Part shown: positions 1 to 5,312 of the stretch, piece by piece
Layout: every line of letters starts with the position of its first letter
Numbering within the stretch: the stretch's first letter is position 1
NCBI GenBank assembly: GCA_947626215.1
Contig: CANQRJ010000093.1
Location: forward strand, 1-5,390
DNA length: 5,390 bases
Source: an uncultured Bacilli bacterium
GTDB taxonomy: Bacteria > Bacillota_I > Bacilli_A > RF39 > UBA660
Direction: 5' to 3'
Program-made: the position numbers and the translations under genes
Notes under the pieces: generated by a model
What the model saw: the letters and a program-made list of their open reading frames with translations, nothing else
The model's database searches: none
Told to the model about the DNA's origin: nothing

Positions 1-93
1 AAGAATACATGATTTTTTTAATTTTAAAAAGTAATTATATCAAATTTTACATTATTATTTTTATGCGATTGCCATATTTTGATCTAAAATTTC

Positions 94-122
94 TTGACAA
101 ACATAAAATAATCATGTACAAT
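94..122 (+). promoter_or_regulatory. Sigma-A-type promoter of the infC operon
   Basis: A perfect -35 box TTGACA (94-99) is followed after exactly 17 bases by TACAAT (117-122), one mismatch from the consensus -10. Transcription would start near 128-130, giving an untranslated leader of about 150 nt before infC. This is the strongest-looking promoter in the window, as expected for a ribosomal-protein operon. Upstream of it (1-93) I see only AT-rich sequence with no gene. Confidence 0.85.
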
Positions 123-128
123 TTATTT

Positions 129-280
129 TGTTATAAAAAAAGGAAGAAATGGATCCACCATTCACCTGAGCGCGTATAGTGCTAGGTATAAAGCTTTTAA
201 GAAAATCGTGAGTTTTTTTGAAAAAGTTTGTGAAGGTGGATACTGTGTATCTACCTTTTATTGTATGGAGGTGCATTTTT
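129..280 (+). ncRNA. L20-type leader (attenuator) of infC-rpmI-rplT
   Basis: The leader contains two competing helices. In one, 154-159 pairs with 235-240 and 161-165 with 230-234, leaving A160 bulged: 11 base pairs closing a large loop. Inside that loop, 190-192 can pair with 227-229 and 194-198 with 222-226, and 169-173 can pair with 179-183 around GTATA. In the other fold, 235-242 pairs with 248-255 and is followed by a T-rich run. Segment 235-240 cannot do both. In Bacillus subtilis and relatives, this operon is autoregulated by L20 binding a leader (the Rfam L20_leader class) and promoting premature termination. The position and switch-like layout fit that class, but membership was judged by eye only. 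Confidence 0.75.
235..262 (+). terminator. Conditional terminator hairpin in the infC leader
   Basis: An 8-bp stem pairs 235-242 (GGTGGATA) with 248-255 (TATCTACC), with one G-U pair and the 5-base loop CTGTG. TTTTATT follows at 256-262. The U run is short and interrupted, so termination may be partial or need L20. The 5' arm is the same segment used by the long-range helix 154-165/230-240, so the two folds exclude each other. Confidence 0.6.
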
Positions 281-805
281 ATAGCAAAGAAAACAGAAGA
301 ATTACCAATCAATGATGAGATCCGTGTATCTGAATTAATGGTAATTGGTCCTAATGGAGAGCACTTAGGAATTAAGAGTTTGGAAGATGCCAAAACCATT
401 GCTAATTTTGCAGGCCTTGATTTAGTACTTATGAGTGGAAATTCGACTCCTGCTGTAGGAAAAATTATTGACTACAACAAATATAAGTATGAAAAATCAA
501 AGAAACAAAAAGAGGCTTTGAAAAAGCAAAGAGAAACCAATAAAGAGATGAAAGAATATCGCTTGTCTGTTACGATAGATATTCATGATTTTGAAACAAG
601 AATCAAAAATGCAAAAGAATATCTTCAAAAAGGACATAAAATTAAGGTTTCTATTCGTTTTAAAGGAAGACAAATGGCTCATCCTGAATTAGGACGTGAA
701 GTTTTAGAAAGATTTGCAGAACAATTGAGTGAGGAAAGTACAATTGATACTCCAACGAAACAAGAAGGAAAAAATATGTTTCTCATTCTAGCACCTAAAA
801 AATAA
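281..805 (+). CDS. infC: Translation initiation factor IF-3, probable AUA start
   Basis: IF-3 binds the 30S subunit, prevents early joining of 50S and checks start codon and initiator tRNA pairing. From position 281 the protein has 174 residues, normal for the family. The N-terminal domain (about 5-75) contains LPINDEIR, NGEHLGIKS and IIDYNKYKYE. A lysine-rich linker helix (about 70-92) leads to the C-terminal domain (about 93-174), which has the signature IRFKGRQMAHPELG (125-138) and ends in LAPKK. The start is chosen at ATA 281: GGAGGTG (267-273) lies 7 bases upstream, and homology begins at AKKTEELPIND. A longer reading from TTG 218 would begin inside the leader helices and add 21 non-homologous residues. 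ATT at 275 is in frame but too close to the Shine-Dalgarno. Non-AUG starts are well known for infC (AUU in E. coli) and let IF-3 repress its own translation. First gene of the operon, 20 bases before rpmI. Confidence 0.95.
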   Translation: MAKKTEELPINDEIRVSELMVIGPNGEHLGIKSLEDAKTIANFAGLDLVLMSGNSTPAVGKIIDYNKYKYEKSKKQKEALKKQRETNKEMKEYRLSVTIDIHDFETRIKNAKEYLQKGHKIKVSIRFKGRQMAHPELGREVLERFAEQLSEESTIDTPTKQEGKNMFLILAPKK

Positions 806-825
806 AAAGAAAGAAGGAAAGAAAA

Positions 826-1023
826 ATGGCTAAAGGTCCAAAAATGAAAACCCACAAAGCAAGTAGTAAAGTTTTTAAACAACGTAAAAATGGAACTTTA
901 TCTTACAAAGTAAGTGGTGGAAATCATAAAACAAGCAAAGATAGTGCTAAGCAAGTACGTCAAAGACGTAACCAAAAAACATTAAGTAAAGGAGAGACTA
1001 ACAGAATTAAATCTGTTATCTAA
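826..1023 (+). CDS. rpmI: 50S ribosomal protein L35 (bL35)
   Basis: This is a small, very basic protein of the large ribosomal subunit, 65 residues as is usual for the family. The N-terminal signature GPKMKTHKASSKVFK (4-18) is the standard L35 opening, which binds rRNA. The rest is rich in Lys, Arg and Gln, with VRQRRNQKTLSKGE near the C-terminus. There are no cysteines. ATG 826 is preferred over the internal ATG 844 because AAGGA (814-818) lies 7 bases upstream. This adds a few residues (MAKG) ahead of the PKMKTH start seen in many homologues. It sits between infC and rplT in the conserved order, 18 bases before rplT, and should share their transcript and L20 control. Confidence 0.96.
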   Translation: MAKGPKMKTHKASSKVFKQRKNGTLSYKVSGGNHKTSKDSAKQVRQRRNQKTLSKGETNRIKSVI

Positions 1024-1041
1024 CAAAGGGTGGTGTAAATT

Positions 1042-1575
1042 ATGGCAAGAGTAAAAGGTGGCACGGTTTCAAAAACAAGAAGAAGAAAAGTATTAAAACA
1101 AGCCAAAGGTTATTTTGGAAGTAAACATCGTTTATATAAAACGGCTCAAGAGCAAGTTTTTCATAGTGGAGCCTATGCTTATCGTGATAGAAGACAAAAG
1201 AAACGTGATTTTAGAAAATTATGGATTACTCGTATTAATGCGGCATGCCGTGAAAATGATATTTCTTATTCAAAATTTATGAATGGTCTTTCTATTGCAG
1301 GTGTAGAAATTAATCGTAAGATGTTATCTGAACTTGCAATTGATAATCCTGCATCTTTTAGTGATTTAGTAAAAATATCAAAAGACGCTTTAAAAAGTGG
1401 TAAAAAAGTAGAAAAGAAAGAAGTAAAAGAAGAAACAAAGGAAGTAAAAGATGTATCTTCTGAAAAAGATTATAGTAAAATGACTTTAGCAGAATTAAAA
1501 AATATTGCAAAAGCTCAAAATATAAAAGGTTATTCTACTATGAAAAAAGATGAATTACTTCAAAATTTAAAATAA
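1042..1575 (+). CDS. rplT: 50S ribosomal protein L20 (bL20) with C-terminal Rho_N/SAP-like extension
   Basis: L20 is an early-assembly protein of the large subunit that binds 23S rRNA, and in this operon it is the usual autoregulator through the leader. Residues 1-118 are a complete L20: the basic N-terminal arm (MARVKGGTVSKTRRRKVLK), YFGSKHRLYKTA, YAYRDRRQKKRDFRKLWI and INAACRENDISYSKFMNGL. The usual length is near 118, but this protein has 177 residues. Residues 119-143 form a Lys/Glu-rich linker with a repeated KEVK unit. Residues 144-177 (for example MTLAELKNIAKAQNIKGYS) look like a small helix-extended-loop-helix module of the Rho_N/SAP type, which usually binds nucleic acid. The reading frame is open and continuous, with a terminator just after the stop, so the extension is a real part of the gene. 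The Shine-Dalgarno is GGTGGTG (1029-1035), 6 bases from ATG. The role of the extension is unknown. Confidence 0.95.
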   Translation: MARVKGGTVSKTRRRKVLKQAKGYFGSKHRLYKTAQEQVFHSGAYAYRDRRQKKRDFRKLWITRINAACRENDISYSKFMNGLSIAGVEINRKMLSELAIDNPASFSDLVKISKDALKSGKKVEKKEVKEETKEVKDVSSEKDYSKMTLAELKNIAKAQNIKGYSTMKKDELLQNLK

Positions 1576-1579
1576 TAAT

Positions 1580-1606
1580 AATCGTTTTTCAAAAAACGAT
1601 TTTTTT
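1580..1606 (+). terminator. Intrinsic terminator of the infC-rpmI-rplT operon
   Basis: A 9-bp perfect stem pairs 1580-1588 with 1593-1601 around the loop TCAA. It runs into seven T residues (1600-1606), and it begins 5 bases after the rplT stop codon. The stem is AT-rich with only two G-C pairs, but the geometry is typical for low-GC Firmicutes. It separates the ribosomal operon from the dehydrogenase gene. Confidence 0.85.
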
Positions 1607-1607
1607 G

Positions 1608-1620
1608 TGTAAAGTTTACA
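1608..1620. promoter_or_regulatory. Perfect palindrome TGTAAA-G-TTTACA, cre-like
   Basis: Two 6-base half sites form a perfect inverted repeat around a single central G, right after the rplT terminator and about 30 bases upstream of the gldA -10 box. The half sites match the CcpA catabolite-repression element (TGTAAACGTTTACA in its symmetric form), but the centre is one base short. It could be an operator for a LacI-type or other dimeric repressor of the dehydrogenase gene. In such AT-rich DNA chance cannot be excluded. Confidence 0.35.
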
Positions 1621-1634
1621 TAATTCTTGTTTTC

Positions 1635-1664
1635 CAATCTTCTTTTCTATGTTACAATCTTCTT
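1635..1664 (+). repeat. 10-bp direct repeat, 20-bp period, at the gldA promoter
   Basis: CAATCTTCTT occurs exactly at 1635-1644 and again at 1655-1664. The copies are 20 bp apart, close to two helical turns, which places them on nearly the same face of DNA. The second copy overlaps the -10 box. This could be a tandem binding site for a regulator, or a local duplication. Confidence 0.5.
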
Positions 1665-1676
1665 AGAAAAGAGGAT
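1637..1676. repeat. 13-bp inverted repeat around the gldA -10 box
   Basis: Arms 1637-1649 and 1664-1676 are complementary at 12 of 13 positions, and the remaining pair is T-G. They are separated by 14 bases that contain the TACAAT box. The right arm includes the Shine-Dalgarno GAGGAT of the downstream gene. As DNA this resembles an operator. As RNA, the hairpin can form only in transcripts that start upstream, because the left arm lies before the predicted start site. Confidence 0.6.
1650..1658 (+). promoter_or_regulatory. Extended -10 promoter of gldA
   Basis: TGTTACAAT combines an extended -10 TG element (1650-1651) with TACAAT (1653-1658). There is no good -35 at 17 bp. The nearest candidate is TTGTTT (1627-1632) at a 20-bp spacing, so the promoter probably relies on the extended -10 or on an activator. 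The start site would be near 1665, leaving a leader of about 20 bases before ATG 1685. Confidence 0.55.
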
Positions 1677-1684
1677 GAAAAAAA

Positions 1685-2800
1685 ATGGGAAAATACGTAG
1701 ATAATGTAAGAGGTTTTGGGGCACCTAATAAATATATTCAAGGCCCTGGAGAAATTAAAAATTTAAAAAATTATGTGGATTTACTTGGAAAAAATCCCTA
1801 TATTTTAGTTGATTCATTTTTATTTGATGAAATGAAACAAACTGTAGGAGATTTAGGAATCATTGATGCTTTTGGGGGAGAAGTTTGTACAGAAGAATTT
1901 GATCGAATTGAAAATTTGTTAGAAGGAAAAAACATTGATGTTGTCGTGGGTATTGGTGGAGGAAAAACAATTGATACGGCTAAAATTATTGCAGATGATT
2001 TATCTTGTTCTGTTATTATTGTACCTACTGCCGCGTCTACAGATGCACCTACTTCTGCTTTATCCGTTGTATATACGAAAGATGGTATTCATGATTCGGA
2101 ACGTTTTCATAAGAAAAATCCTGACATCGTTTTAGTAGATACCGAAATCGTTTTACATGCCCCTGCAAGACTTTTGGTTTCTGGTATGGGAGATGCTCTT
2201 GCTACTTATTTTGAGGCGCGTGCTTGTTATGAAAGTAAACAAGCTAATTTTGTGGGAAGAGGATATCGTCCTACTTTAGCAGGACAAGCTATTGCTAAAA
2301 CTTGTTTGGAAACGTTATTAAAAGATGGAGAAAAAGCTTTGGAGTCCGTAGAAATGGGAGTTTTAAGCGATGCTTTTGAAAATGTAGTGGAAGCCAATAC
2401 CTTACTTTCGGGACTTGGTTTTGAAAGTACGGGTTGCTCTGCCGCGCATGGAATTCATGATGCCCTAACAAGCTTAGAAGAAACAAAAAATTATTATCAT
2501 GGTGAAAAAGTTGCTTTTGGTACTCTTTCTTTACTTTTTTTAGAAAATCGAGATATGGAAGAAATTGAAACTGTTTTAAATTTTTGTAAAAACGTTGGAC
2601 TTCCTACTACTTTTAAAGAATTAGGAATTACTGATACTTCAAAAGAACATCTTATGAAAGTTGCAGAAAAAGCATCTCTTTCGAATCTTTTACAAGCAGA
2701 ACCTGTAGTGATCAGTAAAGAAACCATTTATGGGGCTATGGTACTTGCCGATCGTTATGGCTCCTCTTACTGTGAATGTTGCTCTTGTGAAGAAGAATAA
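1685..2800 (+). CDS. gldA: Glycerol dehydrogenase, NAD- and zinc-dependent
   Basis: It would oxidise glycerol to dihydroxyacetone with NAD+, or run in reverse, in the cytoplasm. It belongs to the metal-dependent iron-containing alcohol dehydrogenase superfamily. At 371 residues it has full family length. The N-terminal nucleotide-binding half carries VGIGGGKTIDTAK (88-100) and PTAASTDAPTSALSVVY (114-130), including D120, which corresponds to a substrate-side Asp in the family. The helical half carries the expected zinc ligands D170 (GMGDALATYFEAR), H255 (SAAHGIHDAL) and H272 (HGEKVAFG). These align with D173, H256 and H274 of the Geobacillus (Bacillus) stearothermophilus enzyme. The start is ATG 1685, with GAGGA (1671-1675) 9 bases upstream. 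The last residues are odd: YCECCSCEEE (362-371) has four cysteines where homologues I can recall end in charged residues. It is flanked by terminators, so it is probably a single-gene unit. Related activity on 1,2-propanediol or hydroxyacetone is possible. Confidence 0.93.
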   Translation: MGKYVDNVRGFGAPNKYIQGPGEIKNLKNYVDLLGKNPYILVDSFLFDEMKQTVGDLGIIDAFGGEVCTEEFDRIENLLEGKNIDVVVGIGGGKTIDTAKIIADDLSCSVIIVPTAASTDAPTSALSVVYTKDGIHDSERFHKKNPDIVLVDTEIVLHAPARLLVSGMGDALATYFEARACYESKQANFVGRGYRPTLAGQAIAKTCLETLLKDGEKALESVEMGVLSDAFENVVEANTLLSGLGFESTGCSAAHGIHDALTSLEETKNYYHGEKVAFGTLSLLFLENRDMEEIETVLNFCKNVGLPTTFKELGITDTSKEHLMKVAEKASLSNLLQAEPVVISKETIYGAMVLADRYGSSYCECCSCEEE

Positions 2801-2816
2801 AATTTCTTCTTTTTTT
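2790..2816 (+). terminator. Intrinsic terminator overlapping the 3' end of gldA
   Basis: Arm 2790-2797 pairs with 2804-2811 as a perfect 8-bp stem around the 6-base loop TAAAAT, followed by T residues to 2816. The 5' arm lies within the last three Glu codons, and the loop contains most of the stop codon. The run of Glu at the protein end may therefore partly reflect the needs of the terminator. Confidence 0.7.
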
Positions 2817-2831
2817 ATCCAAATTCCTTTG

Positions 2832-2860
2832 TTTACAACTTTTTAAAGAAGGTATATAAT
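2832..2860 (+). promoter_or_regulatory. Promoter of the copZ-copA operon
   Basis: The -35 box TTTACA (2832-2837) is one mismatch from TTGACA. After a 17-bp spacer comes the consensus -10 TATAAT (2855-2860). Transcription would begin near 2866-2868. I see no CopY box (TACAnnTGTA) and no CsoR-type GC-rich palindrome here. Only TTGTTTACAA (2829-2838), with 4-base complementary ends, overlaps the -35. How copper would control this promoter is not evident. Confidence 0.8.
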
Positions 2861-2882
2861 ATGTATGGAAATGAGGAATATT

Positions 2883-3089
2883 ATGAAAACATTAGAAATA
2901 AAAGTAAATGGAATGGTTTGTGAAGGATGCGAAAAAAGAGTGGAGAATGTTTTAAAAAAAATCGAAAACGTTTCTTCTGTTATAGCAAGTCATGAAAAAA
3001 ATTTAGTAACCATTACTTATCAAGAAGAAATTGATGAGAATGAGTGTAAAGAAAAAATTGAAAATTTAGGTTATACTATAGAGGATTAA
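2883..3089 (+). CDS. copZ: Copper chaperone CopZ-like, single HMA domain
   Basis: This is a small cytoplasmic heavy-metal-associated (HMA) protein expected to carry Cu(I) to CopA. From ATG 2883 it has 68 residues, typical of CopZ, with the usual beta-alpha-beta-beta-alpha-beta pattern. The metal site is GMVCEGC (10-16). C13 and C16 are the ligands, with Val where most family members have Thr or Ser. The following helix is EKRVENVLKKI, and the chain ends with LGYTIED, where HMA domains usually have a G-Y/F motif. An in-frame ATG at 2865 is rejected because it lies at the predicted transcription start and has no ribosome site. TGAGGA (2872-2877) sits 5 bases before ATG 2883. The stop is directly followed by the copA start. 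Binding of another soft metal such as Ag(I) is possible. Confidence 0.88.
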   Translation: MKTLEIKVNGMVCEGCEKRVENVLKKIENVSSVIASHEKNLVTITYQEEIDENECKEKIENLGYTIED

Positions 3090-3092
3090 ATG
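3081..3092 (+). promoter_or_regulatory. Ribosome site and stop/start junction coupling copZ to copA
   Basis: GAGGA (3081-3085) lies in the last codons of copZ, 4 bases before the copA ATG (3090-3092). The copZ stop TAA (3087-3089) touches that ATG with no gap. This layout suggests translational coupling, so the chaperone and pump would be made together. Confidence 0.75.
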
Positions 3093-5312
3093 AAAAAAAT
3101 TATTTTATCGATTGATGGAATGACTTGTTCGGCTTGTTCTAGTGGACTCCAAAAATATTTGGAAAAACAAGATGGAATTTTAGAAGTTTCTGTAAATTTA
3201 GTATTAGCAAGTGCATCGATTGCTTATGATGAAAAAAAATTAAAAAAAGAAGATTTAGAAAAATTTATAGAAGATGCTGGATTTAAAAGTTTAGGAGAAT
3301 TTAAGGAAATAAGAAAAGATAAAATTCGAAAAAAAGAAACGGTACTATTTATTATATATACGATTCTTGCCATTTTTCTTATGTATGTATCGATGGGACA
3401 TATGCTTCATCTTCCTAGTATTATTTTTTTGAATCCTCAAAAATATCCTTGGAATTATATGATTACTTTATTATTTTTGTCTCTTTTATTTTTGTGGTAT
3501 GGAAGAGATATTTTAAAAAATGGATATAAAAATTTAATTCATAAAACTCCAAATATGGATACTTTAGTTAGTATCGGAGTTATTACAAGCTTTTTATATA
3601 GTGTTTATTCTATGTATTTAGTTTTTTTGGGACATCAAGAAGAAATTATGAACTTATATTTTGAATCTACTGCAATTGTTATTTATTTTATTAAATTAGG
3701 TAGATATATTGATTTTATAAGTAAAAATAAAACGAAAGAGGCTATAGAAGGTCTTGTACAAATTACACCGACTTCTGCTACTTTAAAAAAAGATGGAAAA
3801 TTAGAAACTGTTACTATTGATGAAATTCAAGTGGGAGATACTGTGGTATCAAAACCTGGAGAAAAAATTTCTGTGGATGGAGTTATTAGTTTTGGAAAAT
3901 CTCATGTAGATGAATCTTTTATCACAGGGGAAAGTAAACCAGTTTCTAAAAATATTGGAGATTCTGTTATTGCCGGAAGTATGAATTTTGATGGATATAT
4001 TGAATATAAAGCTTTAAAAATCGGAAAAAATTCTACTATTTCTGAGATTGTAAAACTTGTTATGTCCGCGACTAATACGAAACCTAAAATTTCTACTTTT
4101 GCAGATCAAGTATCAGGTTATTTTGTACCTATTGTCATTGTACTTGCTTTTCTTTCATTTATAGGTTCTCTACTTTTTGGATTACCTGTTGAAGAGGCTT
4201 TTGTTCGATTTGTTTCCGTTTTAGTGATTGCTTGTCCTTGTAGTTTAGGTTTGGCAACTCCTCTTGCTATCATTGTAAGTGAAGGATTATGTGCTTCCAA
4301 TAAAATTTTGGTTAAAGATAGTAAAATATTAGAAGAAGCTAGTCATGTTGATACTATTGTTTTTGATAAAACGGGGACTCTTACTTATGGAAAATTAAAA
4401 GTAGTAAAAATGCTAAATTTTAGTTCTTTATCTGATCAAGAGATTTATAAAATCGTAAGAAGTTTGGAATCTTTGTCTAATCATCCTATTGCTAATGCTT
4501 TTTCAAATGATTCAAAAGAAAATAATTTTAAAGTTCAAAATTTTAAAAATATTACTGGATTTGGCATTTCAGGAGAAATTCAAAAAGAAATGTATTTTTT
4601 AGGAAGTTCAAAATTATTAAAAAAATTGAAAATTAAAAATTTATATGAAAAAGAGGAACAAGAATATCAAGAAAAAGGACATAGTATTATTTATTTAGCC
4701 ACGAATGAGAAAATTTTAGCACTTATTGCAGTAAATGATGTTATTAGAAGTGATGCGAAAAAAGTAATAAAACAATTAAAAAAATGGAATATTCAAACTA
4801 TCATGCTTACTGGAGATCATGAAGCTACGGCAAAAAGAATAGGTAATATGCTTCATATCGATCAAGTTTTTGCCAATGTGCTACCTAAAGAAAAAGCACT
4901 TTTAATTAAAAATTTAAGAGATGAAAAAAAGGTAGTTATGATGTGTGGTGATGGGATCAATGATAGTATAGCTATTACTTCTTCTTCCATTGGTGTAAGT
5001 TTTAAAGGTGCGACAGATATTGCAATGGATAGTGCGAATGTCATACTTACGAATAACGATTTAACAAGTATTTTAAAATTAATTGCAATTAGTAAAAAAA
5101 CAATGAGGACTATTAAACAAAATTTGTTTTGGGCTTTTCTTTATAATGTTATAATGATTCCTATTGCTATGGGTTTATTAAAGGGCATAGGAATTTCTAT
5201 AAATCTAATGTTAGCAAGTTTGGCTATGGTTTTAAGTAGTTTAACGGTTGTTTTAAATACATTACGTTTAAAGAATAAAAATTTTATTCATAAAATGAAT
5301 TTAGAATTATAA
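3090..5312 (+). CDS. copA: Cu(I)-exporting P1B-type ATPase CopA
   Basis: This membrane pump uses ATP to move Cu(I), and often Ag(I), out of the cytoplasm. It has 740 residues, normal for a pump with one N-terminal HMA domain. Order: HMA domain 1-68 with GMTCSAC (10-16; ligands C13, C16); membrane helices near 84-102, 123-137, 157-180 and 190-208; actuator domain with TGES (279-282); helices near 343-363 and 372-397, the latter with the transport motif CPC (382-384); phosphorylation site D426 in DKTGT; nucleotide-binding domain with H465-P466 and GFGISG (490-495); TGD (574-576); GDGIND (620-625); and two last helices (about 675-723) with YN (685-686) and MVLSS (713-717). CPC together with YN and MxxSS marks the Cu(I) subgroup P1B-1. 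One deviation: after GDGIND the usual Ser-Pro-Ala is Ser-Ile-Ala. The start is ATG 3090, set by GAGGA at 3081. No clear terminator follows within the window. Confidence 0.95.
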   Translation: MKKIILSIDGMTCSACSSGLQKYLEKQDGILEVSVNLVLASASIAYDEKKLKKEDLEKFIEDAGFKSLGEFKEIRKDKIRKKETVLFIIYTILAIFLMYVSMGHMLHLPSIIFLNPQKYPWNYMITLLFLSLLFLWYGRDILKNGYKNLIHKTPNMDTLVSIGVITSFLYSVYSMYLVFLGHQEEIMNLYFESTAIVIYFIKLGRYIDFISKNKTKEAIEGLVQITPTSATLKKDGKLETVTIDEIQVGDTVVSKPGEKISVDGVISFGKSHVDESFITGESKPVSKNIGDSVIAGSMNFDGYIEYKALKIGKNSTISEIVKLVMSATNTKPKISTFADQVSGYFVPIVIVLAFLSFIGSLLFGLPVEEAFVRFVSVLVIACPCSLGLATPLAIIVSEGLCASNKILVKDSKILEEASHVDTIVFDKTGTLTYGKLKVVKMLNFSSLSDQEIYKIVRSLESLSNHPIANAFSNDSKENNFKVQNFKNITGFGISGEIQKEMYFLGSSKLLKKLKIKNLYEKEEQEYQEKGHSIIYLATNEKILALIAVNDVIRSDAKKVIKQLKKWNIQTIMLTGDHEATAKRIGNMLHIDQVFANVLPKEKALLIKNLRDEKKVVMMCGDGINDSIAITSSSIGVSFKGATDIAMDSANVILTNNDLTSILKLIAISKKTMRTIKQNLFWAFLYNVIMIPIAMGLLKGIGISINLMLASLAMVLSSLTVVLNTLRLKNKNFIHKMNLEL

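Noticed and set aside
6..118. 9-bp inverted repeat TACATGATT (6-14) and AATCATGTA (110-118) flanking the upstream region
   Set aside because: The arms are about 95 bases apart in very AT-rich DNA, and one overlaps the -10 box. This is easily expected by chance, and no mobile element lies between them.
218..280. TTG at 218 as an earlier start for infC, giving a 195-residue protein
   Set aside because: The extra 21 residues are encoded by the leader helices and the ribosome site, lack IF-3 homology, and have no Shine-Dalgarno before TTG 218.
265..315. Short reading frame from ATG 265 (16 residues) overlapping the infC start
   Set aside because: It is out of frame with infC, has no ribosome site of its own, and its first codons are the infC Shine-Dalgarno. 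It looks coincidental.
1411..1451. 11-bp direct repeat GAAGTAAAAGA at 21-base spacing inside rplT
   Set aside because: It lies in frame (7-codon period) in the low-complexity Lys/Glu linker. This is explained by a charged coding repeat rather than a separate element.
2865..2882. ATG 2865 as the copZ start, adding six residues
   Set aside because: It coincides with the predicted transcription start, has no ribosome site, and the HMA fold begins at ATG 2883, which has a well-placed TGAGGA.
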